From positions 1 through 18,700 of the forward strand of contig JARXAU010000229.1 of the NCBI GenBank assembly GCA_029865675.1: a stretch of 18,700 nucleotides of DNA. Direction: 5' to 3'. This stretch comes from Rhodoferax sp. GTDB lineage: Bacteria > Pseudomonadota > Gammaproteobacteria > Burkholderiales > Burkholderiaceae_C. The notes beneath the pieces were generated by a model that was not told the origin of the DNA, made no database searches, and saw only the letters and a program-made list of their open reading frames with translations. A program made the translations under genes and the position numbers. Of the stretch, positions 18,632 through 18,700 are shown piece by piece (position 1 is the stretch's first letter; each line of letters starts with the position of its first letter).

Positions 18632-18700
18632 AAGTATCTGATGGGCTATCCTAGAGGCTTCGCAAAAACGGCATTGTTTGCCCCACGTCTGTGTCAGACC

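Overview
The window is chromosomal DNA from a betaproteobacterium, most likely a Burkholderiales member of the Comamonadaceae type (Rhodoferax/Polaromonas/Acidovorax-like). The evidence is the gene order tuf-tRNA-Trp-secE-nusG-rplK-rplA-rplJ-rplL-rpoB-rpoC, RpoB and RpoC sequences that match betaproteobacterial ones as I remember them, moderately high GC, and the rsmB-DUF4390-ntrY-ntrX cluster. The genus is inference; no search was run. All genes lie on the + strand.

Region 1 (1-12745) is the translation/transcription core. It holds the 3' end of tuf (EF-Tu), a tRNA-Trp with an encoded CCA, secE and nusG (overlapping by one base), then rplK and rplA (no gap), rplJ and rplL, and finally rpoB and rpoC. 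Regulation is visible as RNA structure between genes: a 10-bp hairpin after the tRNA, a structured nusG-rplK leader, a long foldable rplJ leader that fits the L10(L12)4 autoregulatory site, a 348-base rplL-rpoB spacer with two hairpins, and a strong intrinsic terminator after rpoC.

Region 2 (12746-17764) is a tightly packed four-gene cluster. It contains rsmB (16S rRNA m5C methyltransferase), a secreted DUF4390 protein, an NtrY-like membrane histidine kinase and an NtrX-like response regulator. The first three genes overlap at their junctions (8 and 4 bases), and ntrX follows 18 bases after ntrY. The regulator is unusual because it keeps the receiver and the Fis-type helix-turn-helix but has no AAA+ sigma-54 activation domain between them.

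Region 3 (17765-18700) contains one GNAT-family acetyltransferase of unknown substrate and a short non-coding tail.

I found no mobile element, CRISPR array or prophage. Most of the window is conserved housekeeping DNA. The points most worth a second look are the DUF4390-NtrY-short NtrX module and the inter-gene RNA structures. I do not see a clearly new multi-gene system.
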